DNA from: Sporosarcina luteola
GTDB lineage: Bacteria > Bacillota > Bacilli > Bacillales_A > Planococcaceae
Assembly (NCBI RefSeq): GCF_023715245.1
Contig: NZ_JAMBNV010000001.1
Location: 186,001-250,000 of the forward strand
Direction: 5' to 3'
DNA length: 64,000 bases
Under the pieces are notes generated by a model. It searched no databases and was not told the DNA's origin. It worked only from the letters and a program-made list of their open reading frames with translations. Positions 1 through 8,361 of this stretch are shown piece by piece (within the stretch, counting starts at the first letter, position 1; every line of letters starts with the position of its first letter). A program made the translations under genes and the position numbers.

Positions 1-68
1 GCGTAATGAACTCGTGTAATAGCATATATAAAAAAACTTACAGTCATTAATCGAAAGGTGAGGATAGT

Positions 69-1472
69 ATGAAAAAAATAATTACAGGCGGACTCATCGC
101 AACAGCTTCAGATTTGTATGAGGCAGATATCTTGATCGAAAACGGCAAGATTGTCCAAATCGGCAAAAACTTATCAGCTGAAGGAGCGGAAATTGTAGAT
201 GCTACGGGCAAATACGTGATGCCTGGTGGAATTGATCCGCATACGCATTTGGATATGCCATTTAATAACACAGTAACTGATGATGATTGGAAGTCGGGTA
301 CAATTGCCGCTGCCTTCGGTGGGACGACGACCATTTTAGATTTCTGTTTATCAGCGAGTGAAAAGAAACTTGCCGATGCTGTGGAGAAGTGGCATGAAAA
401 AGCAAAGGGGAATTCAGTAATTGACTACGGCTTTCATTTAATGATTACTGATTTAACGCCTGAAACAGAGGTGGAGTTGCCTTTGTTGTTAGAGCGGGAG
501 GGGATTACGTCTGTCAAAGTGTTCATGGCGTACGCGAAAGAATTCCAAGCGTCTGATCGTACGCTATTCAAAGCCTTTAAAATCGCTAAAGACATAGGTG
601 CTGTTGTGATGGTGCACTGTGAAAATGGTTCAGTCATTGATGAATTAGTAGAGGAGGCGAGGCAAGCCGGCCAGACAGCTCCGATTTATCACGCACTGAC
701 ACGTCCTGCGGAAGTAGAAGGCGAGGCGACGAAACGGGCCATTGAACTGGCACATATAGCAGGTGCCAAGCTTTATGTTGTCCATGTGACGTGTAAAGAA
801 GCGCTAGATGAAATTATTACAGCGCGTGAAAAAGGCTATGACGTGTATGGGGAAACATGTCCGCCATATTTGACACTCGATCAGTCAGCGTTAGCCCAGC
901 CAGGCTTCGAAGGGGCGAAATATGTGTGGTCACCGCCGCTTCGCCCTAAATACCATCAAGAGCATTTATGGAATGCGCTAAAAGCCAAGCAGCTGCAAAC
1001 AATCGGCTCGGATCAATGTTCTTTCAGCTTCAACGGAAAAAAGCAATTAGGACTGAATGACTTTTCAAAAATTCCAAATGGCGGACCTTTTATCGAAGAT
1101 CGTTTCAGTATTTTATATTCTGAAGGCGTTGCGAAAGGGCGGATTTCCATCCATGACTTCGTCGATATGATTTCGACAAGTGCCGCGAAAATTTTCGGTT
1201 TATACCCGCAAAAAGGAACGATTGCTATAGGATCTGATGCAGATATCGTGATTTTTGATCCTGCGGTAAAACGTGAAATATCTGCGGATACCCACCATAT
1301 GAATGTCGATTACAATCCGTACGAGGGATGGGAAGTGACCGGAGAACCCATCAGTGTACTTGTACGTGGTGAATACGTCATTAAAAACAGACAATTTGTA
1401 GGTGCATTAGGTAGTGGCCGTTATATCAAGCGCGCCGCACAGAAGACGATTGCAGAACGGATCAACGTCTGA
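69..1472 (+). CDS. hydA: Dihydropyrimidinase / D-hydantoinase
   Basis: 467-residue cyclic amidohydrolase that opens 5,6-dihydrouracil or dihydrothymine to the N-carbamoyl-beta-amino acid, step two of reductive pyrimidine degradation. All metal ligands of the family are visible: H58 and H60 in DPHTH, the carbamylated lysine K150 in SVKVFMAY, H183 in VHCENG, H239 in VVHVT and D315 in GSDQC, so a normal binuclear zinc centre is expected. The ATG at 69 follows a GAAAGGTGAGG ribosome site. Length is normal for the family. It is followed 28 bases later by preT and preA, which make its substrate, so dihydropyrimidinase is favoured over a hydantoinase of other specificity. The next enzyme (beta-ureidopropionase) is not in the window and may lie upstream of position 1. 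Confidence 0.95.
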   Translation: MKKIITGGLIATASDLYEADILIENGKIVQIGKNLSAEGAEIVDATGKYVMPGGIDPHTHLDMPFNNTVTDDDWKSGTIAAAFGGTTTILDFCLSASEKKLADAVEKWHEKAKGNSVIDYGFHLMITDLTPETEVELPLLLEREGITSVKVFMAYAKEFQASDRTLFKAFKIAKDIGAVVMVHCENGSVIDELVEEARQAGQTAPIYHALTRPAEVEGEATKRAIELAHIAGAKLYVVHVTCKEALDEIITAREKGYDVYGETCPPYLTLDQSALAQPGFEGAKYVWSPPLRPKYHQEHLWNALKAKQLQTIGSDQCSFSFNGKKQLGLNDFSKIPNGGPFIEDRFSILYSEGVAKGRISIHDFVDMISTSAAKIFGLYPQKGTIAIGSDADIVIFDPAVKREISADTHHMNVDYNPYEGWEVTGEPISVLVRGEYVIKNRQFVGALGSGRYIKRAAQKTIAERINV

Positions 1473-1500
1473 ACATCAATCCATTAGGGGGAATGGTTTA

Positions 1501-2844
1501 ATGAGTTCGCAACTCGAACGAAATTTTGCGGAAATGACTGGCAGAATGACGAAAAATGAAGCAATAGAAGAAGCTAATCGCTGTCTGTACTGTTACGACG
1601 CACCTTGCATCACAGCTTGTCCAACAAGTATTCAAGTTCCAAATTTCATCAAGAAAATTGCTTCAGGCAATATGAAAGGTTCGGCCATGACGATTATGGA
1701 GGCCAATCCGATTGGTGCAAGCTGTGCGCGGGTATGCCCGACCGAGATACTATGTGAAGGTGCATGTGTGCTGAATTCTTCGACCAAGCCTATCAAAATA
1801 GGACAACTGCAACGTTATGCAACAGACTGGGCGATGGAAACAGATGTAGAACTATTTAAAAAAGGTGAAGCAAATGGAAAAAGGATCGCGATTGTAGGCT
1901 CTGGTCCGGCGGGCTTGTCAGCGGCGCGAGAGCTTAGTCGATTCGGTTATAGTGTCACGATTTTCGAAGCGGAGGCAAAGGCGGGTGGCTTGAACACTTA
2001 TGGCATCGTGTCTTTCAGATTACCGAATAAAGTAGCGGATTGGGAAGTGGCTCAAGTTGCAAAGCTTGGTGTGGACATTAAAACAAACACAAGAGTAGGC
2101 GTGGATATTTCTGCCGAGGAAATTCTAACGCAATATGACAGTGTTATTTTAGCGGTTGGGATGGGGTCCGTACCTAACCTTGGCATCGAAGGTGAGGAAC
2201 TGGAAGGCGTCCATGATGCCATTGAGTTTGTAAAGCGCACGAAAATGGGTGTACTGACAGAGGACTTAATCGGGAAACGTGTTGCGGTCATCGGTGCTGG
2301 CAACACAGCCATAGATGGGGCGACTTGTGCTGTGCGGCTAGGTGCGGAAAAAGTCGACATTCTTTATAGAAGAACGGAAAAAGAGATGACTGCCTATCAA
2401 TATGAATATGAATTTGCCAAGCAGGATGGCGTTGGATTCAAGTGGCTGACAGCGCCGAAGCGAATTATTGGTGATGTGGCAGGGAAAGTGGTGGGCCTTG
2501 AGTGCGTCAAGATGAAGCTTGGAGAGGCAGGAGCAGACGGCAGGCAACGACCTGAAGCAATCGAGGGTTCTGAGTTTGTCATTGAGGTTGACGCAGTCAT
2601 TAAAGCAATTGGACAAACGCGTTTTATCACGCTCATTGAAGCGTTTGGATTGCAGCATACGAACGGAGTTGTAGACATTGATGAATCGACTATGCAAACG
2701 TCGAATGACAAAGTGTTTGCTTGCGGGGATGTCGTGTTCGGCAACGGCCAAGGTGAAGCAATGGTCGTAACAGCTGCACAGCAAGGAAAAGATGCTGCGA
2801 CCATCATACATGAGCGTTTCAAAAAACCGAGCGGAATCGCATAA
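1501..2844 (+). CDS. preT: NAD-dependent dihydropyrimidine dehydrogenase, flavin/Fe-S subunit PreT
   Basis: 447 residues from the ATG at 1501, preceded by AGGGGG; an in-frame extension back to 1414 overlaps hydA and has no ribosome site. It passes electrons from NADH through FAD and Fe-S clusters to PreA. Visible features: N-terminal cysteine motifs (CLYCYDAPCITACP, then CARVCPTEILCEGAC) for two [4Fe-4S] clusters as in GltD-like proteins; FAD-binding GSGPAGLSAA; NAD(P)-binding GAGNTAIDGA; and the C-terminal FAD motif ACGDVVFGNGQG. Second gene of the pyrimidine catabolism operon, 13 bases before preA. GltD-like glutamate synthase small subunit was considered and is less likely because the partner is PreA. 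Confidence 0.93.
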   Translation: MSSQLERNFAEMTGRMTKNEAIEEANRCLYCYDAPCITACPTSIQVPNFIKKIASGNMKGSAMTIMEANPIGASCARVCPTEILCEGACVLNSSTKPIKIGQLQRYATDWAMETDVELFKKGEANGKRIAIVGSGPAGLSAARELSRFGYSVTIFEAEAKAGGLNTYGIVSFRLPNKVADWEVAQVAKLGVDIKTNTRVGVDISAEEILTQYDSVILAVGMGSVPNLGIEGEELEGVHDAIEFVKRTKMGVLTEDLIGKRVAVIGAGNTAIDGATCAVRLGAEKVDILYRRTEKEMTAYQYEYEFAKQDGVGFKWLTAPKRIIGDVAGKVVGLECVKMKLGEAGADGRQRPEAIEGSEFVIEVDAVIKAIGQTRFITLIEAFGLQHTNGVVDIDESTMQTSNDKVFACGDVVFGNGQGEAMVVTAAQQGKDAATIIHERFKKPSGIA

Positions 2845-2857
2845 GGGGGGATTATAT

Positions 2858-4120
2858 ATGGCAGACTTACGAATTGACTTAGCGGGGATTAAATCACCGA
2901 ATCCATTTTGGCTAGCATCAGCACCACCGACGAATTCGGGCTATCAAGTGCAACGGGCATTTGAAGCGGGATGGGGCGGCGCAGTATGGAAAACGCTGGG
3001 CGAACCGATTTTGAATGTGTCATCGCGCTTTGCCGCTGTCAGCTTCAACGGCCAAAGAGTAGCGGGCTTCAATAATATTGAGTTGATAACAGACCGTCCA
3101 TTAGAGGTTAATTTGAATGAAATTCTTGAAACGAAAAAGAGGTTTCCTAATCACGCCATTATTGCATCCTTAATGGTCGAGCCACAGCAGGAAAAGTGGC
3201 ATGAGATTGTCAAAAAAGTAGAAGCTGTTGGAGTTGATGGCCTAGAGCTGAATTTCGGTTGTCCGCATGGGATGGCGGAACGGGGAATGGGATCTGCCTC
3301 TGGTCAAGTCCCTGAATTGGTTGAAAAGCAGACGTACTGGGTGAAGGAAGTTGCACGCACACCTGTTATCGTCAAGCTGACACCGAACATAACGGACATT
3401 ACGATGACGGCGGAAGCGGCAGTGCGAGGTGGGGCAGATGCTGTAAGTATGATCAATACGATCAACAGTTTAGCTGGAGTCGATCTGGATACATGGAATA
3501 CGGTGCCGCATGTTGGCGGGAAAGGGGCACATGGCGGATATTGCGGGCCGGCCGTCAAGCCGATTGCACTGAATATGGTCGCGGAATGTGCACGGAATCC
3601 CCTCGTCAATGTTCCCATTTCAGGTATTGGAGGGATTTCAAACTGGCGGGATGCCGCAGAATTCTTGCTGATGGGTGCAACAGGCGTACAAGTTTGTACA
3701 GCGGCAATGCACCACGGGTTCAGTATTGTCGAAGATATGATAGATGGACTGAATAATTATTTGGACGGGAAAGGCATTGCCTCGGTGAAGGATTTGGTGG
3801 GTCAGTCCGTACCGCGCTATTCAAACTGGGGTGACTTGGATCTAAACTACAATATTGTTGCCCAAATCAATAATGATGTCTGCATTAACTGCAATAAGTG
3901 CCATATCGCGTGTGAAGATACGTCGCATCAATGCATTGACCTATACACAGAGAGCGGTCGTCCAATGTTGAAAGTGCGTGAACAGGATTGTGTGGGCTGT
4001 AATTTATGTGCGATTGTATGCCCGGTGGAGGGTGCAATTTCGATGATTGAAAGAAAGTCTACAATTCCGCCGATGACATGGAACGAACGTCAATCACTTA
4101 TCAGCAATTTCACCCGATGA
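2858..4120 (+). CDS. preA: NAD-dependent dihydropyrimidine dehydrogenase, catalytic subunit PreA
   Basis: 420 residues from the ATG at 2858, behind AAGGGGGG. Reduces uracil or thymine to the dihydro form. The first about 330 residues are a dihydroorotate-dehydrogenase-like FMN barrel (NFGCPHGMAERGMG loop, KLTPN, SGIGGI phosphate motif). The C-terminus holds two [4Fe-4S] ferredoxin motifs, CINCNKCHIAC and CVGCNLCAIVCP. In mammalian dihydropyrimidine dehydrogenase the active-site loop carries a cysteine (ACGQ); the equivalent here reads SASGQ, so Ser may act as the general acid, as seems variable in bacterial PreA. Operon position after preT fixes the assignment. Confidence 0.94.
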   Translation: MADLRIDLAGIKSPNPFWLASAPPTNSGYQVQRAFEAGWGGAVWKTLGEPILNVSSRFAAVSFNGQRVAGFNNIELITDRPLEVNLNEILETKKRFPNHAIIASLMVEPQQEKWHEIVKKVEAVGVDGLELNFGCPHGMAERGMGSASGQVPELVEKQTYWVKEVARTPVIVKLTPNITDITMTAEAAVRGGADAVSMINTINSLAGVDLDTWNTVPHVGGKGAHGGYCGPAVKPIALNMVAECARNPLVNVPISGIGGISNWRDAAEFLLMGATGVQVCTAAMHHGFSIVEDMIDGLNNYLDGKGIASVKDLVGQSVPRYSNWGDLDLNYNIVAQINNDVCINCNKCHIACEDTSHQCIDLYTESGRPMLKVREQDCVGCNLCAIVCPVEGAISMIERKSTIPPMTWNERQSLISNFTR

Positions 4121-4208
4121 AAAAAACAGCCCGAATTCTGGTGCGAAGTGAGAAAGAAGAGAATTGATTGTGCGTTAACTGGAAATCTACTAAAAGGGAG
4201 AGAAATGT

Positions 4209-5666
4209 ATGGCGAATGGCGGAGATTATTTAAAATCCCCGGATTTACTTCCAGTGACACATCAAAATAGAAGCGTTGGCACATTTGGTTTTGCTGTTAT
4301 CTGGGTAGGAATGGCGATCGTTCTAGCCGCCTTTGCAATTGGCGGCTCAGCTATTATGAGTTTGTCATTGCCAATGGTAATTTTAGCGACGTTAGCCGGT
4401 TCCGCATTAATCGGCGTATTCATGACGTTAATAGGTGATATTGGTGTTGAGCACGGCTTGTCCTTCCCGGTGTATATGCGAGCCCCGTTTGGAACAATCG
4501 GTACGCATATACCTTCACTCGTCCGCGGAGTGACAGCAGCTTGCTGGTTCGGACTTAACACCTATTTTGGCGCGATGGCCATTAACGGGATTTTGAATTT
4601 ATTATTCGACTTCAATAATTGGTTTTTATGTTTCCTTGTGTTTGCGGCATTACAGTTATTCAACACATCGCTCGGCATTAAATCCATTGAGCGATTTGCG
4701 GATTTTGCAGCGCCGGTTATTATTCTAATATCGTGCTGGATGTATATTACGCTTGCCGATAAAGCGACGGTTCAAGGGAAAGATGTGTGGACTTGGGTGG
4801 AATCCCCGACAACAGGAATAGCGGCTTTTACAGCCTTCATGGTTGTGATGATGGCAAACATGGGGTTCTGGGCGACATTGGCAGCTGATATGCCGACACT
4901 GTCACGTTTCTTTAAAGCACCAAAAAATGAACGCAATTGGTTCAAGCGTAATAAAACACAGTTAGTCGGCTCTTTGATCGTGATGCCGATTACGAATACA
5001 TTTATCGTGACGATTGGCGCAGTGGCTTACATGGCAACGGCCTCTGCTGATCCGATAAATGCCTTGATGAATAGCGCAAGTGGAATTATACTCGGGGTTT
5101 TATTGCTGATGATCGTGTTGGCGCAATGGTCAACAAACACTTCCGCAAACGTTATTCCTGCAGCAACGATTTTCTCGAACATCGGCGGACCGAAAGTGCC
5201 ATTCTGGGCTGCTGTCATTATTGCGGGGGTAATCGGGGTTTTAGCACAGCCCTGGAATCTGTTTGCCGTGTTGGTCAACGTCCTATTAATCATTGGTGGT
5301 ATTTTAACAGCCATTGTGGGAATATTGTTCGCAGACTATTATTTGATCCGTAAACGTCGTGTGAACGTAAAAGATCTGTACGAATTAGACGGCCAATATA
5401 AGTTTCTGAAGGGCTTTAACTTAGCAGGGCTATTTGCTTGGGTGATAGGTGGAGCGTTAGCGAATATGTTCCCAACGTATTCTTCATTGGTCGGCTTTTT
5501 CGTTGGGGCGATTGTCTACTACGTGCTGGCAAAATATTGGTGGTTTAAGAAGTACCCGCAAGCTGAACTGGATAATCCAAGTGATGAGGAGTATTTAGGG
5601 ATTACAGTTGGCCACGACTGGGACGATATCGTCATGCAGGAGATGGAAGGAAAAGGTGCTGAATAG
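4209..5666 (+). CDS. NCS1-family nucleobase/hydantoin permease
   Basis: 485-residue integral membrane protein of the nucleobase:cation symporter-1 family, with about 12 hydrophobic segments and the family-typical N-terminal stretch before the first helix (LLPVTHQNRSVGTFGFAVIW). The ATG at 4209 follows AAAAGGGAG. It lies in line with hydA-preT-preA after an 88-base gap without a clear terminator, so its substrate is probably uracil, thymine or a related hydantoin, imported for degradation; specificity cannot be read from sequence. Allantoin (PucI-like) or cytosine permease are alternatives within the family. Confidence 0.88.
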   Translation: MANGGDYLKSPDLLPVTHQNRSVGTFGFAVIWVGMAIVLAAFAIGGSAIMSLSLPMVILATLAGSALIGVFMTLIGDIGVEHGLSFPVYMRAPFGTIGTHIPSLVRGVTAACWFGLNTYFGAMAINGILNLLFDFNNWFLCFLVFAALQLFNTSLGIKSIERFADFAAPVIILISCWMYITLADKATVQGKDVWTWVESPTTGIAAFTAFMVVMMANMGFWATLAADMPTLSRFFKAPKNERNWFKRNKTQLVGSLIVMPITNTFIVTIGAVAYMATASADPINALMNSASGIILGVLLLMIVLAQWSTNTSANVIPAATIFSNIGGPKVPFWAAVIIAGVIGVLAQPWNLFAVLVNVLLIIGGILTAIVGILFADYYLIRKRRVNVKDLYELDGQYKFLKGFNLAGLFAWVIGGALANMFPTYSSLVGFFVGAIVYYVLAKYWWFKKYPQAELDNPSDEEYLGITVGHDWDDIVMQEMEGKGAE

Positions 5667-5683
5667 GAAAGCGGGGTGTTTGT

Positions 5684-5887
5684 ATGTCCGATCATTTGAT
5701 AAGTTTGGATGAAATGAAACAAGTTGACGGTTATGTAGCAAGTGGCTTTAAGGTCCATTCTGTACGTGAAAACTTAAGTGGCACGTTTGTCGAGTTTAAA
5801 CGGCAGGAAGAAGAAGTTTGTTTGCAGATTATGACTGCCGAAGCGCGTAAATATTTTGCGGCAAAGCTCCTGGAACAAACGCTGTAG
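5684..5887 (+). CDS. Small hypothetical protein at the end of the pyrimidine operon
   Basis: 67 residues, ATG at 5684 behind AAGCGGGG, starting 17 bases after the permease stop. The product is soluble and acidic in its middle part (KRQEEEV) with no signal peptide or membrane segment. I do not recognise a family. Spacing, ribosome site and the terminator just downstream argue that it is the last gene of the hydA-preTA-permease operon; no function is assigned. Confidence 0.55.
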   Translation: MSDHLISLDEMKQVDGYVASGFKVHSVRENLSGTFVEFKRQEEEVCLQIMTAEARKYFAAKLLEQTL

Positions 5888-5920
5888 CAAGAAGCTATGC
5901 CAATTTAATAGGACGTGGTG

Positions 5921-5950
5921 AGACTCTATTCTGGTACTGGAATAGAGTCT
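5921..5950 (+). terminator. Hairpin terminating the pyrimidine operon
   Basis: Perfect 11-base inverted repeat AGACTCTATTC / GAATAGAGTCT with an 8-base loop, followed by the A/T-rich TAATTATAA rather than a strong T run. Lies between the convergent small gene and the uracil-DNA-glycosylase-like gene. Confidence 0.5.
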
Positions 5951-5989
5951 TAATTATAAAGCTTGATCGGTCTTACATCCCGAGAAGTT

Positions 5990-6559
5990 TTATTGAATTG
6001 CAACCTTTACTAACGCTAAATCTTCCACTAATAACCTATACAAATTAGGCCGGCGTCTGACGGCTAGCGGGTGGTAGGCGACAGTTGTCCGAAATCCCTT
6101 CGCATCATGCCAGCTGCCGCGCAACCCTTTCACATCGACTTCCGCATCTTCGAAAAAGGATTGCACGGCCACATTGCCCATGCATATGATGAGTTTGGGT
6201 TTCTGCAGTTTGAGCTGTTCATCCAGATGGCGGTGCATGCAGATGTCCCGTGTTTGTTCTTTATCGTATTTTCGAATGGGCCTTCTTTTTAGAATGTAGG
6301 TTACGTAGATTAGGTTTTTATCCAACCCCACTTCATGAACAGCTTGCTGTAACGTCTGCCGCGTGCCGCAGATCATTGTATTCCCTTCACGATCTTCACG
6401 GGCTCCTGGATTATCAAGAATCACCATGATCGGCGCTTGTGGATTCCCTTCTCCCCATACCATCCGTGTTCCTTGCTTATAAAGACCACATTCCTCGCAA
6501 TTAATCTGGCTTGCCGGCGTCGGATCTTCCGGCCATGTTTCTGGGCAAAATGGCGTCAT
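5990..6559 (-). CDS. Divergent uracil-DNA glycosylase superfamily protein (family 4-like)
   Basis: 189 residues, ATG at 6559 with a GGAGGGTGAT ribosome site. Fold motifs of family 4/5 uracil-DNA glycosylases are present: GEGNPQAPIM near residue 36, NPGAREDREG in place of the usual EAPG motif, and the C-terminal AYHPLAVRRRP. The Fe-S cluster ligands are incomplete: C21 and C24 (CEECGLY) and C107 are present, but the position that is Cys in the KCRP motif of family 4 enzymes is Arg92 (KRRP). It may be a DNA repair enzyme with an altered or absent [4Fe-4S] centre, or a relative with another substrate. Single gene, transcribed toward the preceding operon. Confidence 0.75.
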   Translation of the reverse strand: MTPFCPETWPEDPTPASQINCEECGLYKQGTRMVWGEGNPQAPIMVILDNPGAREDREGNTMICGTRQTLQQAVHEVGLDKNLIYVTYILKRRPIRKYDKEQTRDICMHRHLDEQLKLQKPKLIICMGNVAVQSFFEDAEVDVKGLRGSWHDAKGFRTTVAYHPLAVRRRPNLYRLLVEDLALVKVAIQ

Positions 6560-6638
6560 TTATATCACCCTCCTAACGGGTTAGAATACCCTTTGTCGGA
6601 TGGTTCATGCATGTCGGTTTAATGGTTGAAACTTACAA

Positions 6639-6666
6639 TTGATTATTAGTATATATGTTATATACT
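6639..6666 (+). promoter_or_regulatory. Likely vegetative promoter of the SLH gene pair
   Basis: TTGATT at 6639-6644 and TATACT at 6661-6666 with a 16-base spacer, about 50 bases before the TTG start at 6715. A second possible -35 (TTGAAA at 6626) exists. Read from sequence only. Confidence 0.45.
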
Positions 6667-6714
6667 ATGAAAAGAAAATCTATGAATATACGTCGGTTGG
6701 AAGAGGGAAACATC

Positions 6715-8340
6715 TTGAAGAAATTTACTATTTTAGTCATCGCTCTATTACTATTATTGTCGGGAACTAAAGGAATAACAGTCGTTCATGCGGATACAAT
6801 ACTACCATTTGATACAATTATCGAAGGGAATCTATCCGAACAAACTTCTATGGACGCTTACACGATAACTATTTCCAAAGCAGGTACATTGACGATTACG
6901 ACGAAAGTTTATTTTAATGCTGCGTTAATGGAACTTCGCGGAGCGAAAAACGAGGCAATAGATCATATGGTAGGAATTTATCATGGTCGACCGGAAAATC
7001 CCACCACGCTTACAAAGGTTTTTCACCTTGAACCTGGTGTATATACTTTATTTGTAAAAGATATGAATAAAACAAGTTTTGGTGATTATAGTGTTCTCGC
7101 TACTTTTGATCCTGCGAATAATAATGAAGTCGAACCGAATCAGACGTTTACAGAGGCAATGCCGATCCCAGTGAACGGGGAAAAAATCAGAGGATTTCTT
7201 AGCTGGGCTGATAGGGACGACTATTACAAAGTGAAATTGGACGAACCCTGTAGATTGGTAATAGACGTTGACTCCCAGTTGGGGCGCGGAAGCCTTTACT
7301 TATACGATTCAAAAGAGAAAGAGGTATATCGGAAATTTTTAAGTGACTATCAGGGGCTGCCCATACTTTCGAAATCCCATATGGATCTGGAGGCGGGTAT
7401 CTACTATATCCGTATGAATGGCAACAGCTTTTCTTACCAACCAATCTATGAAATGAACGTCTCATTTTTCCCTGCTAACAATGAAGAGGTTGAACCGAAC
7501 AATAGTAGGGGAACTGCGATCCCACTTCTAATCACTGACGATAAGACCCATATCGGCTTCTTAAGTTATACGGATATGGTTGATTACTATCAAATTGAAA
7601 TGAAGTATGACGGCTATCTGACGATTGATTTTTCATCTGAATTCAGCGGGTATGAATGGATGGATGAAAAGGGTAATGCCTATGGCTTCTTGCATATAAG
7701 TGATGGGGAAGTTGGAAAACCGGAACAATCGTCGAAAAGGTTGGAACTTAAGAAAGGTATCTATTATTTTATTCCCAAGACAACGGACTATCGGGAGGGC
7801 GGCTTATATACAATGTCCTTTAAGGTGGAACATGCATTTAAGGATGTAGCTAATAGATATTCAGACGCCGTTACGTATTTGGCGAACAAAGATGTGACAA
7901 ACGGAATTTCGGCGAGCGAATTTGGTGTCAATCAACGAATTAAACGGGTGGATGCAGCGATTTGGCTTGCTAAGATCATGAACCTTGATACATCGGATGC
8001 AGGTCCAACCCCATATGTAGATGTTCCGAAAAGAGCATGGGGCGCGGTGAATGCCTTAAAACGGGAAAAGATTGTGAATGGTAAGTCGGCGACTCATTTC
8101 GGTGCAGATGACACAATGACCCGTGGCGAAATGGCGTTGTTGATCCAAAGGGCATATAAATTATCGGGCGATGGAGTGACGCATCCTTTCACGGATGTCT
8201 CTTCGCGCTATGACGAAGCGGTTAGGGCTTTAATGAAGAATATCATTACGCAAGGAAAGACAGTGAATAAGTTTGGAACGGATGATGCCATTACCCGTGG
8301 TGAAATGGCATTGTTTTTATACCGTGCAGAATTGAACTAA
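6715..8340 (+). CDS. Exported S-layer-homology protein with PPC-type domains (copy 1)
   Basis: 541 residues. The TTG at 6715, behind GAGGG, is preferred over the ATG at 6655 because it gives a clean signal peptide (KK, long hydrophobic run, VVHADT cleavage region) and matches the start of the next gene. Residues about 30-375 hold three repeats resembling bacterial pre-peptidase C-terminal (PPC) domains, with MDAYTITISKAGTLTI and NEVEPN motifs. The C-terminal 170 residues form three SLH repeats (FKDVANRYSDAVTYLA, AWGAVNALKREKIVNG, FTDVSSRYDEAVRALM), which anchor proteins to pyruvylated cell-wall polymers. No catalytic domain is visible; it is a structural or adhesive surface protein. Tandem paralogue follows 21 bases later. 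Confidence 0.88.
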   Translation: MKKFTILVIALLLLLSGTKGITVVHADTILPFDTIIEGNLSEQTSMDAYTITISKAGTLTITTKVYFNAALMELRGAKNEAIDHMVGIYHGRPENPTTLTKVFHLEPGVYTLFVKDMNKTSFGDYSVLATFDPANNNEVEPNQTFTEAMPIPVNGEKIRGFLSWADRDDYYKVKLDEPCRLVIDVDSQLGRGSLYLYDSKEKEVYRKFLSDYQGLPILSKSHMDLEAGIYYIRMNGNSFSYQPIYEMNVSFFPANNEEVEPNNSRGTAIPLLITDDKTHIGFLSYTDMVDYYQIEMKYDGYLTIDFSSEFSGYEWMDEKGNAYGFLHISDGEVGKPEQSSKRLELKKGIYYFIPKTTDYREGGLYTMSFKVEHAFKDVANRYSDAVTYLANKDVTNGISASEFGVNQRIKRVDAAIWLAKIMNLDTSDAGPTPYVDVPKRAWGAVNALKREKIVNGKSATHFGADDTMTRGEMALLIQRAYKLSGDGVTHPFTDVSSRYDEAVRALMKNIITQGKTVNKFGTDDAITRGEMALFLYRAELN

Positions 8341-8361
8341 CGATAGGAAGAGGAAAACAAC

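Noticed and set aside
1414..1500. Extended N-terminus of PreT overlapping hydA
   Set aside because: No ribosome site, overlaps hydA by 59 bases, and ATG 1501 has a good site and normal length.
6655..6714. ATG 6655 as start of the first SLH gene
   Set aside because: It would put about 20 residues before the signal peptide and overlaps the likely -10; TTG 6715 matches the paralogue.
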